Assembly: GCA_021777335.1 (NCBI GenBank)
Contig: JAJYDT010000007.1
Coordinates: forward strand, 1 to 64,000
Source: Pseudomonadota bacterium
Lineage (GTDB): Bacteria; Pseudomonadota; Gammaproteobacteria; Acidiferrobacterales; Acidiferrobacteraceae
Length of the DNA stretch: 64,000 nucleotides
Direction of reading: 5' to 3'
The notes beneath the pieces were generated by a model. That model saw only the letters and a program-made list of their open reading frames with translations. It was not told where the DNA came from and searched no databases. How positions within the stretch are numbered: position 1 is the stretch's first letter; each line of letters starts with the position of its first letter. Of the stretch, positions 50,247 to 59,624 are shown in pieces. Position numbers and translations under genes: made by a program.

Positions 50247-51545
50247 ATGAACGAGGCGGCGAGAATGGCCCGGCAATCCGGGTGGGCACGGGTGGCGCAC
50301 GAGTCGCTCCAAAGCTTTGACCCCGACGTCGCCGCGGCCATCGGGGCCGAGGCGCAACGCCAGGAAGATCACGTCGAGCTCATCGCGTCGGAGAACTATG
50401 TTAGCCGCGCGGTTCTCGAGGCCCAGGGTTCGGTGCTCACGAACAAGTACGCCGAGGGCTACCCGGGCAAGCGCTACTACGGGGGTTGCGAACATGTCGA
50501 CGTGGTGGAACAGCTCGCGATCGATCGTCTGAAACGCCTGTTTGGGGCAGCCTACGCCAACGTGCAGCCGCATTCCGGTTCGCAGGCTAACCAGGCTGTC
50601 TACGTTGCCCTGCTCGAGCCCCATGACGTCATCCTTGGGATGAGTCTTGCCCACGGTGGCCATCTTACGCACGGTGCCAAGGTCAACTTTTCCGGGAAGT
50701 ATTATAAGGCGGTGCAGTACGGCATTGACGAGCGCACGGGCGAGGTGGACTACGCAGAGATTGAGCGGCTAGCAACTGAGCACCGACCGAAGATGGTAGT
50801 CGCTGGTTTCAGTGCTTATTCTAGGATCCTCGATTGGAACCGCTTCCGTTGGATTGCGGACAAGGTGGGGGCCTATCTGTTTGTCGATATGGCGCACGTG
50901 GCCGGGCTCGTCGCCACGGGGCTCTATCCGAACCCCGTGCCTGTCGCGGACGTCGTGACCTCCACGACGCACAAGACCCTGCGTGGGCCGCGCGGCGGGA
51001 TCATCCTTGCGCGGGCAAATCCAGAGATCGAGAAGAAGCTGAATTCCACTATCTTCCCTGGGATCCAGGGCGGGCCGCTCATGCACGTCATTGCAGCTAA
51101 AGCCGTGGCGTTCGCCGAGGCGCTGCGTCCGGAGTTCCAGGACTACCAGGAGCGCGTGGTAGCCAATGCGCGCGCGATGGCAGCGGTAATAATGGAGCGT
51201 GGCTACAAGATCGTTTCGGGCGGCACCGACGATCACCTGTTCTTGGTCGACCTGAAGGGTCGGGATCTCACGGGGCGCGACGCCGAGGTAGCGCTTGGGC
51301 GGGCGCACGTTACAGTCAACAAGAATGCTGTTCCTGGGGATCCACAACCGCCTTCAGTCACGAGTGGTCTTCGAATCGGGACGCCGGCGGTGACGTCGCG
51401 CGGTTTCGGGGTGCCGGAGGTGCGCGAACTTGCGCTCTGGATCTGCGATGTCCTTGATGCTCCACAGGATGCGCGTGTGCTCGAACGGGTACGAGGGCAG
51501 GCGCAGAGACTTTGCGCACGATTCCCCGTCTATGCCAGCGATTGA
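50247..51545 (+). CDS. glyA: Serine hydroxymethyltransferase
   Basis: A 432-residue PLP enzyme interconverting serine and glycine with tetrahydrofolate, supplying one-carbon units. The PLP lysine is in [12 protein letters not shown]. Other blocks are [35 protein letters not shown] and [17 protein letters not shown] 50247 (AGAGG upstream) gives an N terminus some 12 residues longer than in E. coli. nrdR follows after 44 bases. Confidence 0.97.
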   Translation: MNEAARMARQSGWARVAHESLQSFDPDVAAAIGAEAQRQEDHVELIASENYVSRAVLEAQGSVLTNKYAEGYPGKRYYGGCEHVDVVEQLAIDRLKRLFGAAYANVQPHSGSQANQAVYVALLEPHDVILGMSLAHGGHLTHGAKVNFSGKYYKAVQYGIDERTGEVDYAEIERLATEHRPKMVVAGFSAYSRILDWNRFRWIADKVGAYLFVDMAHVAGLVATGLYPNPVPVADVVTSTTHKTLRGPRGGIILARANPEIEKKLNSTIFPGIQGGPLMHVIAAKAVAFAEALRPEFQDYQERVVANARAMAAVIMERGYKIVSGGTDDHLFLVDLKGRDLTGRDAEVALGRAHVTVNKNAVPGDPQPPSVTSGLRIGTPAVTSRGFGVPEVRELALWICDVLDAPQDARVLERVRGQAQRLCARFPVYASD

Positions 51546-51589
51546 CCTTGTGATAGGCGGGTTGCGTATTACCGCGCCGCCCCGCCGGC

Positions 51590-52114
51590 ATGCGATGCCC
51601 TTTCTGCACGGCTGAAGATACGCGCGTCGTCGACTCGCGTCTCGCGGGCGATGGTGTCTCGGTGCGGCGCCGTCGCGAATGCCCGCGCTGTCTCGAACGG
51701 TTCACGACCTTTGAGCATCCGGAACTGCATCTGCCTCAGGTCATCAAGTCTGACGCGCGGCGCGAGCTCTTTTCGGCAGACAAGTTGCGTACAGGTATCC
51801 AGCGTGCTCTGGAAAAACGGCCGGTGGATACGGAGCGCGTGGACGCGCTAGTGCAGCGGGTGGTGCACCGGATACTCGCGGCTGGCGATCGCGAGATTTC
51901 GAGTCGCCGGATCGGCGAGTGGGTTATGGAGGAGCTGAAGCAGCTCGATGCTGTAGCCTATGTCCGGTTTGCGTCCGTCTATCGCAGTTTCCAGGATGTC
52001 AGCGCGTTCAGCGAGGAGATCGAACGGCTCAGGAATGAACGTGCAGACAATGCATCGCCCGTAGAGCCACAGACAGGGCAGCAACTAAAACTTCTTCCTG
52101 AAGACAAGGAATGA
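51590..52114 (+). CDS. nrdR: Transcriptional repressor NrdR
   Basis: A 174-residue ATP-cone and zinc-ribbon regulator of ribonucleotide reductase genes. The zinc ribbon uses MRCPFC and CPRC. The ATP-cone runs from about 50 to 140, with [20 protein letters not shown]. It is slightly longer than usual at the C terminus (to LLPEDKE). It lies between glyA and ribD as in many gammaproteobacteria, and its stop overlaps the ribD start by four bases. Confidence 0.95.
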   Translation: MRCPFCTAEDTRVVDSRLAGDGVSVRRRRECPRCLERFTTFEHPELHLPQVIKSDARRELFSADKLRTGIQRALEKRPVDTERVDALVQRVVHRILAAGDREISSRRIGEWVMEELKQLDAVAYVRFASVYRSFQDVSAFSEEIERLRNERADNASPVEPQTGQQLKLLPEDKE

Positions 52115-53205
52115 GTCGGGCGGACCGGTGTCACATGGCGCGTGCGCTCGTGCTTGCAAGACGTGGGCTCACCACCACGGACCCGAATCCTCGGGTCGGT
52201 TGTGTCATCGCTTTGGGCAATGAACGGATAGGGGAGGGATGGCACGAGCGCGCGGGTGCGCCACATGCTGAAGTGAATGCGCTCGCCGCGGCAGGCCAGC
52301 GGGCCGAGGGCGCAACTGCTTATGTAACGCTCGAGCCCTGTGCACACATCGGGCGTACGCCGCCCTGCACGGATGCACTGATCGGTGCGCGGCTTGCGCG
52401 CGTCGTGGTTGCGACAATTGACCCGAATCCGCTCGTCAGGGGTTCGGGTATTGCGCGCTTGCGTAAGGCGGGTATCGCGGTTGAGGTCGGGCTTCTTGAG
52501 GGCGAGGCGCGAACGCTGAACCCCGGATTTTTTCAAAGGATGCAGGCGGGACGACCGTATGTGCGGGTCAAGCTCGCGGCAAGCCTTGACGGGCGTACGG
52601 CCACCGCAGACGGTGAGAGCCGCTGGATCACAGGTGAGCCCGCGCGTGCCGACGTGCAGCGCTTTCGTGCTCGCTCGTCTGCGATTCTCTCGGGTATTGG
52701 CACTATATTGCGCGACAACCCACGGCTTACGGTAAGGCCGTCAGTGGTGCGCCCGCCGCTTCGCGTGATTGTGGACAGCCGTTTCCGGACACCCCCGGGC
52801 GCTCGGTTGTTTCGAGAATCGGGCCCCGTGCTCATCGCTGGGGTCGCGGGAGCAGCAGGCGCGGCGCAGATTCTGCGCGTATCGGGCGCCGAGATCGCTG
52901 TGTTTGAGGCCACCCAGGGACGCGTACCGCTCGCGGATCTCTTGGGTCTGCTCGCGACGCGCGGTGTCAACGAGCTGTGGACTGAGGCAGGGCCGACGCT
53001 GGCTGGTTCGCTCATCGGAGAGGGTCTCGCCGACGAGATCATCCTCTATCTCGCACCTCGACTTTTGGGTGCTAGCGCCCGTGGGCTCTTTGATCTTCCC
53101 GGGCTATTACGACTTGAGGAGTCGCCTAGACTCAAGATCGTAGACGTGCGGCCCGTGGGGGATGACTGGCGCGTGATCGCGCGTCTGGAGAACACCGGTC
53201 AGTGA
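52111..53205 (+). CDS. ribD: Riboflavin biosynthesis protein RibD (deaminase/reductase)
   Basis: A 364-residue bifunctional enzyme catalysing the second and third steps of riboflavin synthesis. The N-terminal deaminase zinc site is HAEVNAL with [12 protein letters not shown]. The C-terminal reductase has [25 protein letters not shown] and the late [13 protein letters not shown]. It starts in the ATGA overlap with nrdR and is followed by ribE after 14 bases. Confidence 0.96.
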   Translation: MSRADRCHMARALVLARRGLTTTDPNPRVGCVIALGNERIGEGWHERAGAPHAEVNALAAAGQRAEGATAYVTLEPCAHIGRTPPCTDALIGARLARVVVATIDPNPLVRGSGIARLRKAGIAVEVGLLEGEARTLNPGFFQRMQAGRPYVRVKLAASLDGRTATADGESRWITGEPARADVQRFRARSSAILSGIGTILRDNPRLTVRPSVVRPPLRVIVDSRFRTPPGARLFRESGPVLIAGVAGAAGAAQILRVSGAEIAVFEATQGRVPLADLLGLLATRGVNELWTEAGPTLAGSLIGEGLADEIILYLAPRLLGASARGLFDLPGLLRLEESPRLKIVDVRPVGDDWRVIARLENTGQ

Positions 53206-53219
53206 GCCGGGAAGGAACC

Positions 53220-53891
53220 ATGTTTACTGGAATCGTACAGGCGATTGGGGTTGTTTGCGAGTGCCAGGGCACACGGGACCGAAGAGTCGCCGTGGACTCT
53301 CCTTCATGGGACTGGTCGGCCGTTGCGGTGGGAGATAGTGTCGCCATGCAGGGAGTCTGTCTCACTGTCAGTGTGCGCCGCCCAAAGGGTTTCCAGGCAG
53401 ATGTATCGGAGGCAACACTTTCCTGCACCACACTCGGATTGCTTGTGCCTGGAGCGCGCGTCAATCTGGAGCCTGCGCTTATGCTTAAGGATCGACTTGG
53501 GGGACACCTTGTGAGCGGTCATGTGGACGCGGTCGGAAGGCTGCGTTCACGAAGTTCGGCAGGGGAGTCCCTCAGGCTCGAGTTCACGTACCCCGAGGAG
53601 CTGCGTCGCTATCTCGCGATCAAGGGATCTGTCACCGTCGACGGCGTCAGTCTTACAGTCAATGAGCGGACCGTCGACACCTTTGTGGTCAACCTTGTGC
53701 CGCATACGCTTGAGGCGACAACGCTCGCAACGCTAGTGCCTGGGGATCCCGTCAACCTCGAGGTTGACCTGATTGCGCGCTATCTTGAGACACTCCTCTC
53801 GGATCAAGACCAGAAGGTTCATGCGGTAAGCCGGAAGCTGCTTGAAGAGCACGGTTTTCCGGCCGGAATCCGTGACCCTAATCGCGTATAA
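53220..53891 (+). CDS. ribE: Riboflavin synthase alpha chain
   Basis: A 223-residue enzyme that dismutates two 6,7-dimethyl-8-ribityllumazines into riboflavin. Two homologous lumazine-binding barrels are visible; the first starts MFTGIVQAIG, and the second includes VSGHVDAVG and GVSLTVNER. ATG 53220 with GGAAGG upstream is preferred over GTG 53202. ribBA starts 28 bases after the stop. Confidence 0.96.
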   Translation: MFTGIVQAIGVVCECQGTRDRRVAVDSPSWDWSAVAVGDSVAMQGVCLTVSVRRPKGFQADVSEATLSCTTLGLLVPGARVNLEPALMLKDRLGGHLVSGHVDAVGRLRSRSSAGESLRLEFTYPEELRRYLAIKGSVTVDGVSLTVNERTVDTFVVNLVPHTLEATTLATLVPGDPVNLEVDLIARYLETLLSDQDQKVHAVSRKLLEEHGFPAGIRDPNRV

Positions 53892-53918
53892 TCCGGAGAA
53901 TCACAGAAGGAATCTCCC

Positions 53919-55070
53919 TTGGCGATCAGTCCTATCCACGAAATTATCGACGAACTACGGCGCGGCCGCATGGTCATTATCATGGATGATGAGGACCGCG
54001 AGAACGAAGGCGACCTTTTAATTGCGGCAGATGTGGTGCGCCCTGAGGATATCAATTTTATGGCACGGCACGGGCGGGGACTCATCTGCCTGACGCTTAC
54101 GCAGGAACATTGCCGCCAGTTACACCTTGCTCCGATGGTTGCGGACAACCTGACGCCCCGCTCTACCCGGTTCACGGTCTCGATCGACGCGGCCCATGGC
54201 GTGACCACCGGGATCTCCGCGGCCGACCGCGCAATGACGGTCCGCGCGGCCGTCAGGGTTGACGCTAAGCCAGCCGATCTCATCCAGCCGGGACACGTAT
54301 TCCCGCTGACCGCGCAGCGCGGGGGTGTGCTTGCGCGCGCTGGCCATACGGAGGCTGGTGTTGACCTTGCAAGGCTCGCTGGCTTCGGCCCAGCGGCCGT
54401 GATCTGCGAGATCTTGAAGGATGACGGCAACATGGCAAGACTGCCTGAGCTTGAGGTATTTGCACGTACTCATGGACTCAAGATTGGCACGATTGCCGAT
54501 CTCATCGCATACCGGCTCGCGAATGAATCGAGCGTACGCCGGGTGGGCGAGCACACGCTCCAGACGCAGTTCGGCGAATTTCGGATGATTGCCTATCATG
54601 ACGAGATTGAGGACCGGGTCCATCTCGCGCTAGTGCACGGCGTACTTGATCCGGCGCGCCCGGTACTCGTGCGGGTCCATGTACATTCGAGTCCGTGCGA
54701 TCTGTTTATGGAGACTCACCGTCACGGATCCTGGACCCTGGCAGGGGCCATGCAGCGCATTGCCGTGGATGGAGATGGCGTCGTGGTCGTGCTTGACCAG
54801 CCGGAACCTGCAGCAGATGTGCTTCGGCGCCTGCGACATTTGCAAGAGGGCAACTGCGGCATAGAATGGACTTCGGGTCGCGATGAATTGCGGACCTACG
54901 GGCTCGGCAGCCAGATCCTTGCAGATCTTGGTGTGCGCGAGATGCGCGTGTTGAGCCACCCGAAGAAAGCGCCGGCGCTGTCCGGTTTCGGACTCAGGAT
55001 TGTAGGTTATCTCGAGACGAACGAGGATGGGTATAGGGGCGGGGCTGAATCTCAGAGGGAGGTACGATGA
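53919..55070 (+). CDS. ribB: RibBA-like protein: DHBP synthase with degenerate cyclohydrolase II domain
   Basis: A 383-residue protein. The N-terminal dihydroxybutanone-phosphate synthase domain (about 1-200) is intact, with [10 protein letters not shown] (23-32), RHGRGLIC and HTEAGVDL. The C-terminal half (about 205-367) has the GTP cyclohydrolase II fold, but the zinc site is destroyed. Where active enzymes have three cysteines in VHSECLTGD...RCDC, it reads [18 protein letters not shown], and the GTP-binding QEGRNIG block is missing. It probably makes only DHBP, so a separate ribA should exist elsewhere. TTG 53919 is the start, with AAGGAAT upstream. Confidence 0.93.
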   Translation: MAISPIHEIIDELRRGRMVIIMDDEDRENEGDLLIAADVVRPEDINFMARHGRGLICLTLTQEHCRQLHLAPMVADNLTPRSTRFTVSIDAAHGVTTGISAADRAMTVRAAVRVDAKPADLIQPGHVFPLTAQRGGVLARAGHTEAGVDLARLAGFGPAAVICEILKDDGNMARLPELEVFARTHGLKIGTIADLIAYRLANESSVRRVGEHTLQTQFGEFRMIAYHDEIEDRVHLALVHGVLDPARPVLVRVHVHSSPCDLFMETHRHGSWTLAGAMQRIAVDGDGVVVVLDQPEPAADVLRRLRHLQEGNCGIEWTSGRDELRTYGLGSQILADLGVREMRVLSHPKKAPALSGFGLRIVGYLETNEDGYRGGAESQREVR

Positions 55071-55591
55071 GTATTCATTATACAGAGGGAAGTCTTAAGG
55101 TTGAGAATGCGCGCATTGGTATAGTGGTTGCGCGTTTTAATGATTTTATCGTCGCGCGATTGCTTGATGGTGCGCTCGATACGCTCCGGCGTCACGGCGT
55201 GCGCGACGAGCGCATCGAGGTGGTGCGTGTCCCCGGGGCGTTCGAGGTGCCGCTTGCGGCTGTGCTCATGGCACAGAGCGGACGGTTTGACGGGATCATT
55301 GCGCTTGGTGCCGTGATCCGCGGTGAGACACCACACTTTGATTTTGTCGCCGGAGAATGTATCCGGGGCATAAGCCAATTGATGGTAACGCATAAACTCC
55401 CGATTGGACTTGGTGTGCTGACGGTCGACAATATTGAGCAAGCGATCGCACGGGCGGGTGCCAAGGCAGGCAACAAGGGGCAGGAGGCGGCGCTCGCGGT
55501 GATCGAAATGGTCGATGTCGCGCGGCAGCTCAAGGTTGCGCGAGCGGCCGTGGTGCCGTCTTCCGAACGTGCCGGCTCAGGCAGTGGCTGA
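55067..55591 (+). CDS. ribH: 6,7-dimethyl-8-ribityllumazine synthase
   Basis: A 174-residue enzyme condensing the DHBP and pyrimidinedione products. Conserved blocks are [44 protein letters not shown] and [15 protein letters not shown]. Its start overlaps the ribBA stop by four bases, and it overlaps nusB at the end. The extended C-terminal tail (after about 155) is longer than in E. coli. Confidence 0.96.
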   Translation: MSIHYTEGSLKVENARIGIVVARFNDFIVARLLDGALDTLRRHGVRDERIEVVRVPGAFEVPLAAVLMAQSGRFDGIIALGAVIRGETPHFDFVAGECIRGISQLMVTHKLPIGLGVLTVDNIEQAIARAGAKAGNKGQEAALAVIEMVDVARQLKVARAAVVPSSERAGSGSG

Positions 55592-56072
55592 AACGCCTGC
55601 GTCGGCGAGTGGATCCTCGGGAAGCATCGCGGGGTGCGGCCCCCCGCGTAAGGGCGGCCGCAAGCGGGCGCGCCAGGCTGCGGTTCAGGCGTTATACCAA
55701 TGGCAGTTGACGGCGCAGCGTCCGGACGAGATCGAGACCCATTTTATCGACGACCATGATCTCAAGGGTGTTGATCGCGAGTACTTCCATGTCCTCGTGC
55801 GCGAGATCCCTCTGCATCTGCATGAGCTCGACGACCACCTGACCCCGCACCTGGACCGTGCGATCGACGAGATCGACCCTGTCGAGCGGGCGATTCTGCG
55901 CATTGGGGCCTATGAATTCGAGTTTCACCCAGAAATTCCATACCGCGTCATCCTGAACGAGGCTATTGAACTTGCCAAGATGTTCGGGGCTGAGCATGGC
56001 CACAAGTTCGTCAATGCAGTACTCGACAAGGTGGCGGCGGATCTGCGCAAAAGTGAAGTGGCTCCCGCGTGA
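55569..56072 (+). CDS. nusB: Transcription antitermination factor NusB
   Basis: A small RNA-binding helical protein that joins NusE in rRNA antitermination complexes. The core begins [17 protein letters not shown] and includes [15 protein letters not shown] and [24 protein letters not shown]. The start is uncertain: GTG 55569 or GTG 55584 both overlap the end of ribH and would add an Ala/Gly/Ser-rich leader of 27-32 residues not found in short homologues. The ribH-nusB order is common. Confidence 0.92.
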   Translation: MPAQAVAETPASASGSSGSIAGCGPPRKGGRKRARQAAVQALYQWQLTAQRPDEIETHFIDDHDLKGVDREYFHVLVREIPLHLHELDDHLTPHLDRAIDEIDPVERAILRIGAYEFEFHPEIPYRVILNEAIELAKMFGAEHGHKFVNAVLDKVAADLRKSEVAPA

Positions 56073-57037
56073 CCGGTGAGTTCGATCTCATCCGCAGGTA
56101 TTTTTGGGACGCGAGTTCGTTGCGCGATGATGTCGTCACTGGCATCGGGGATGACTGTGCGGTACTCGCACCACCACTCGGCATGGAACTCGTGGTCTCA
56201 ACCGACACGCTGGTCGAAGGCGTGCATTTTCCCGAAGGCACCCATCCCTCGGATGTCGGCTACAAGGCGCTCGCGGTCAATCTGAGCGATCTCGCCGCGA
56301 TGGGCGCCGATCCCGCCTGGTTTCTATTGAATCTGACACTGCCCAGGGCGGACGCGGAGTGGCTTTCCGGATTCAGCAAAGGACTCCTCCAGCTCGCGCG
56401 GGACTATCATATTGCGCTCGTTGGCGGCGATACCACGCGCGGCCCGCTTTCCGTGACAATCACAGTCCACGGTTTTGTACCGCAAGGAGGCGCGATCAGG
56501 CGTCGTGGCGCACGTCCCGGCGATGTCGTCTATGTCACCGGATTCCTCGGCCAAGCCATACTGGGTCTTAAGTGCTGGCGACGCGAGATCGATCTTCCCG
56601 AGGAGTTTCTGCCTGGGGCCCTGGACCGTTTCCTGCGCCCAGCCCCGCGCCTCGACGAGGCACGTGTTTTGCGCGGGCTGGCCTCTGCGGCCATCGATCT
56701 TTCTGACGGGCTCGCTGCGGATCTTGGTCACCTGCTCGAGGCGAGCGAGGTTGGTGCACGAGTTTGGCTCGAGCGTTTGCCAGTATCGCCGGCTTACGAC
56801 AGTGTCTTCGGGTCTATGGGCTGGGATCCGGTGCTTGCAGGCGGAGACGACTACGAGCTCTGTTTCACGCTGCCGCCTGAGCAGCGACGCGCCTTCCACG
56901 GGCGGTTCGTGGATTTTAGCTGCGGCTTCGCTGAGATTGGCGAGATTGAGGCAGAGCCAGGGTTGCGCCTCATAGGAGCTGGCGGCAGCCCCTATGCGCT
57001 CGCGTGCCCCGGTTATGACCATTTTGCGGGATCCTGA
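56069..57037 (+). CDS. thiL: Thiamine-monophosphate kinase
   Basis: A 322-residue ATP-dependent kinase making thiamine diphosphate, the cofactor of the ThDP enzyme at 36595 among others. Conserved blocks are GIGDDCAVL, DTLVEGVHF, GYKALAVNLSDLAAMGA and DLSDGLAADLGHLLE, with GGDDYELCF near the C terminus. GTG 56069 overlaps the nusB stop. The gene end overlaps pgpA by 23 bases. Confidence 0.95.
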   Translation: MTGEFDLIRRYFWDASSLRDDVVTGIGDDCAVLAPPLGMELVVSTDTLVEGVHFPEGTHPSDVGYKALAVNLSDLAAMGADPAWFLLNLTLPRADAEWLSGFSKGLLQLARDYHIALVGGDTTRGPLSVTITVHGFVPQGGAIRRRGARPGDVVYVTGFLGQAILGLKCWRREIDLPEEFLPGALDRFLRPAPRLDEARVLRGLASAAIDLSDGLAADLGHLLEASEVGARVWLERLPVSPAYDSVFGSMGWDPVLAGGDDYELCFTLPPEQRRAFHGRFVDFSCGFAEIGEIEAEPGLRLIGAGGSPYALACPGYDHFAGS

Positions 57038-57521
57038 AAGTGTCTCTATCCGGTTAGTAAAGGTAGCCCGACGGCTCATCGCAACCGGGTTTGGTGCCGG
57101 CCTTCTCCCTTGGGCACCGGGCACTTTCGGCACGGTTGTCGGGCTGCCACTTGCCTTTGTGATCGAGCGGTTCTCGATGGCAGGGCATCTGCTCGTGGTG
57201 TTCATCCTTTTCACCATTGGGCTTCCGGTATGTGGTGACGTTGCCCGCGAGCTTGGCCAACGCGATCCCCAATCCATTGTCTGGGACGAGATCGTGGGTG
57301 TGCAAGTCGCCCTTTTGGGCTCGCCGCTTGCGCCTTGGCCGTTCCTCTTCGGGTTTGTGCTCTTCCGTTGTTTCGATATTTTCAAACCGTTCCCATTGCG
57401 GCGTCTCGAGCGGCTGCCGGGAGGGGTTGGCATCATGGCAGATGACGTCGGTGCCGGGGTTTATACGGCCCTTGTCCTCTGGGGGGCGCGGTCATGGCTC
57501 GCGACGTCATTGCGGCTCTGA
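57015..57521 (+). CDS. pgpA: Phosphatidylglycerophosphatase A
   Basis: A 168-residue inner-membrane phosphatase that dephosphorylates phosphatidylglycerol-phosphate. Three or four hydrophobic segments and the blocks GFGAGLLPWAPGTFGTVVGLP, WDEIVGVQ and FRCFDIFKPFP are typical. ATG 57015 lies inside the end of thiL. The C terminus overlaps cinA by 28 bases. Confidence 0.94.
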   Translation: MTILRDPESVSIRLVKVARRLIATGFGAGLLPWAPGTFGTVVGLPLAFVIERFSMAGHLLVVFILFTIGLPVCGDVARELGQRDPQSIVWDEIVGVQVALLGSPLAPWPFLFGFVLFRCFDIFKPFPLRRLERLPGGVGIMADDVGAGVYTALVLWGARSWLATSLRL

Positions 57522-57994
57522 CTGAAGCGCTCGGTCGCGCGCTTATCGCCGACAGGCGCCGGCTTGGTGTCGCGGAATCCTGCACGGGAGGTGGCCTTTC
57601 CTATCGACTCACCGAGCTGCCAGGAAGCTCGGACTGGTTCGATCGTGGTTTCGTGACCTACAGCAATGTTGCGAAGACCTCACTCCTCGGCGTGCCAGAG
57701 GGTGTTATAGCGATGCATGGGGCAGTGAGCGCCGAGGTGGCCGAGGCCATGGCGCGCGGGGTGTTGGATAGAGCGCCGGTCGATCTTTCAGTCGCCATTA
57801 CTGGCATTGCCGGGCCTAGTGGCGCTTGTCCTGGCAAGCCAGTTGGTACCGTCTTTATCGCAGTGGCCGCACAGGGGCATCTGGGTTGCCGACGGCACTG
57901 GTTCGCAGGCGATCGCGGCGCGGTCCGGCGTCAGTCGATCGAACATGCGCTGCGGGCCTTGCTCGATCTCCAGGAAGTGTTTAAAAACGCCTAG
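57494..57994 (+). CDS. pncC: Nicotinamide-nucleotide amidohydrolase (CinA C-terminal domain)
   Basis: A 166-residue single-domain PncC that converts NMN to nicotinate mononucleotide and ammonia, a salvage step of NAD. The family blocks are AESCTGGGLSYRLTELPGSS, FVTYSNVAKTSLLGV and ITGIAGPSG. Only the C-terminal half of two-domain CinA is present, as usual in gammaproteobacteria. Its position just before recA is conserved. Confidence 0.95.
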   Translation: MARDVIAALTEALGRALIADRRRLGVAESCTGGGLSYRLTELPGSSDWFDRGFVTYSNVAKTSLLGVPEGVIAMHGAVSAEVAEAMARGVLDRAPVDLSVAITGIAGPSGACPGKPVGTVFIAVAAQGHLGCRRHWFAGDRGAVRRQSIEHALRALLDLQEVFKNA

Positions 57995-58077
57995 ATTTCA
58001 GTGGTGAGGGACGTCCGCGCGGTTTTATGAAATAATGATCCATCTGACGTATCCAGCTTCCCCGGGGGGATTGATCG

Positions 58078-59133
58078 ATGGACAGCAATAAGGACAAGGC
58101 ATTGATCGCGGCACTGAGCCAGATCGAGAAGCAGTTTGGAAAAGGCTCAGTGATGCGCTTGGGGGATCAGGGGACAGTGCCGCCCGTGGAATGCATTCCG
58201 AGTGGTTCGATCGGTCTTGACCTTGCGCTCGGGATCGGGGGACTGCCCCGCGGACGGGTGGTCGAGATCTATGGCCCGGAATCTTCCGGAAAGACCACGC
58301 TCACGCTCCATGTCATCAGTGAGGCCCAGAAGCTTGGTGGCACAGCGGCATTCATTGACGCTGAGCATGCGCTTGATCCAGGTTATGCCAGGATGCTCGG
58401 GGTATCCGTTGACGATCTCCTTGTTTCGCAGCCCGACTCCGGGGAGCAAGCGCTCGAGATCACGGATATGCTGGTGCGTTCGGGCGGCGTCGATATCGTG
58501 GTAGTCGACTCAGTGGCGGCGTTGACCCCGCGGGCGGAGATTGAGGGTGAGATGGGCGATTCGCACATGGGGTTGCAGGCACGTCTGATGTCTCAGGCGT
58601 TGCGTAAGCTCACCGCGAATATCAAGCGTTCGAATACGATGGTCATCTTCATTAACCAGATTCGCATGAAGATTGGCGTTATGTTTGGCAATCCGGAGAC
58701 CACGACCGGAGGCAACGCGCTTAAGTTTTACGCCTCGGTTCGGCTTGACATCCGGCGTACCGGTGCGATCAAGAAGGGCGAAGAGATCATTGGCAGTGAG
58801 ACACGCGTCAAGGTGGTGAAGAACAAGCTTGCGCCCCCTTTTCGCCAGTGTGAATTTGACATCCTCTATAACCAGGGGATTTCGAAAGAGGGCGAACTCA
58901 TTGATCTCGGGGTCGCGGCGGGCTTGGTGGAGAAGTCTGGTTCCTGGTTCAGCTATAACGCCGAACGCATCGGACAGGGCCGTGACAACGCGCGCCAGCA
59001 TTTGCGAGACAATCCTGCGGTGGCCGCTGACATCGAGTTGCGCATCCGCGAGACGATGCAGGGCAGACCCGCCGGTCCTGTGTCCGCAGTCGAAGAGCGC
59101 GCCCTTCCAGCGACCGAAGAAGCCGGTCTCTAA
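58078..59133 (+). CDS. recA: Recombinase RecA
   Basis: A 351-residue strand-exchange ATPase and co-protease for LexA. Walker A is GPESSGKTT and Walker B is [12 protein letters not shown]; the L1/L2 loop residues ([18 protein letters not shown], then [20 protein letters not shown]) are intact, and an acidic C-terminal tail is present. GGGGGA lies seven bases before the ATG. No match to the CTGT-N8-ACAG LexA box is visible in the 83 bases upstream. recX follows after seven bases. Confidence 0.98.
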   Translation: MDSNKDKALIAALSQIEKQFGKGSVMRLGDQGTVPPVECIPSGSIGLDLALGIGGLPRGRVVEIYGPESSGKTTLTLHVISEAQKLGGTAAFIDAEHALDPGYARMLGVSVDDLLVSQPDSGEQALEITDMLVRSGGVDIVVVDSVAALTPRAEIEGEMGDSHMGLQARLMSQALRKLTANIKRSNTMVIFINQIRMKIGVMFGNPETTTGGNALKFYASVRLDIRRTGAIKKGEEIIGSETRVKVVKNKLAPPFRQCEFDILYNQGISKEGELIDLGVAAGLVEKSGSWFSYNAERIGQGRDNARQHLRDNPAVAADIELRIRETMQGRPAGPVSAVEERALPATEEAGL

Positions 59134-59140
59134 AAGGACG

Positions 59141-59614
59141 TTGCAAAAGCTCACCGAGCTCAATGTGCTCTACCGCAAAGCGGTGCGGGCGCTTGCGCGC
59201 CGCGAGCATGCGGTTGCGGAGTTACGCCAACGTCTTTCCGACGCTGCGCCCGCCAAGGAGGTCGAGTCGGTATTATCCCTGCTTTGTCGCGCGGGATTGC
59301 TTTCGGACGCGCGGTACGCGGAGGTACGGAGCGCGACTGCCCATAGGCGCGGGTGGGGGCCAGTACGACTTCGCAGGGAACTTGAGGCGCGCGGGGTCGC
59401 AGCCGAGACGATCGATGAGATTGTGGGCGACAGCGCTCGACGATGGGTCGAGGAGGCAGCACAGGTACGGTGTCGGCGCTTCGGGACAGATATACCCAAA
59501 ACGCCCGCGGAAACAGCCCGACAGATCCGCTTTCTGCAGGGCCGCGGTTTTACAATGGAGCAGATCAGATGGGTCCTGAGGACCGCGCACGATGACGGTC
59601 TTGAACAGGGGTAA
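59141..59614 (+). CDS. recX: Regulatory protein RecX
   Basis: A roughly 157-residue helical protein that binds RecA filaments and limits their growth. Repeats typical of RecX are seen in [41 protein letters not shown] and [16 protein letters not shown]. The exact start is unclear: TTG 59141 sits close behind AAAGGAC, and GTG 59165 is a shorter alternative. The reading frame overlaps recA further upstream, without family similarity. Coupling to recA is usual. Confidence 0.9.
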   Translation: MQKLTELNVLYRKAVRALARREHAVAELRQRLSDAAPAKEVESVLSLLCRAGLLSDARYAEVRSATAHRRGWGPVRLRRELEARGVAAETIDEIVGDSARRWVEEAAQVRCRRFGTDIPKTPAETARQIRFLQGRGFTMEQIRWVLRTAHDDGLEQG

Positions 59615-59624
59615 AAGGATCGAC

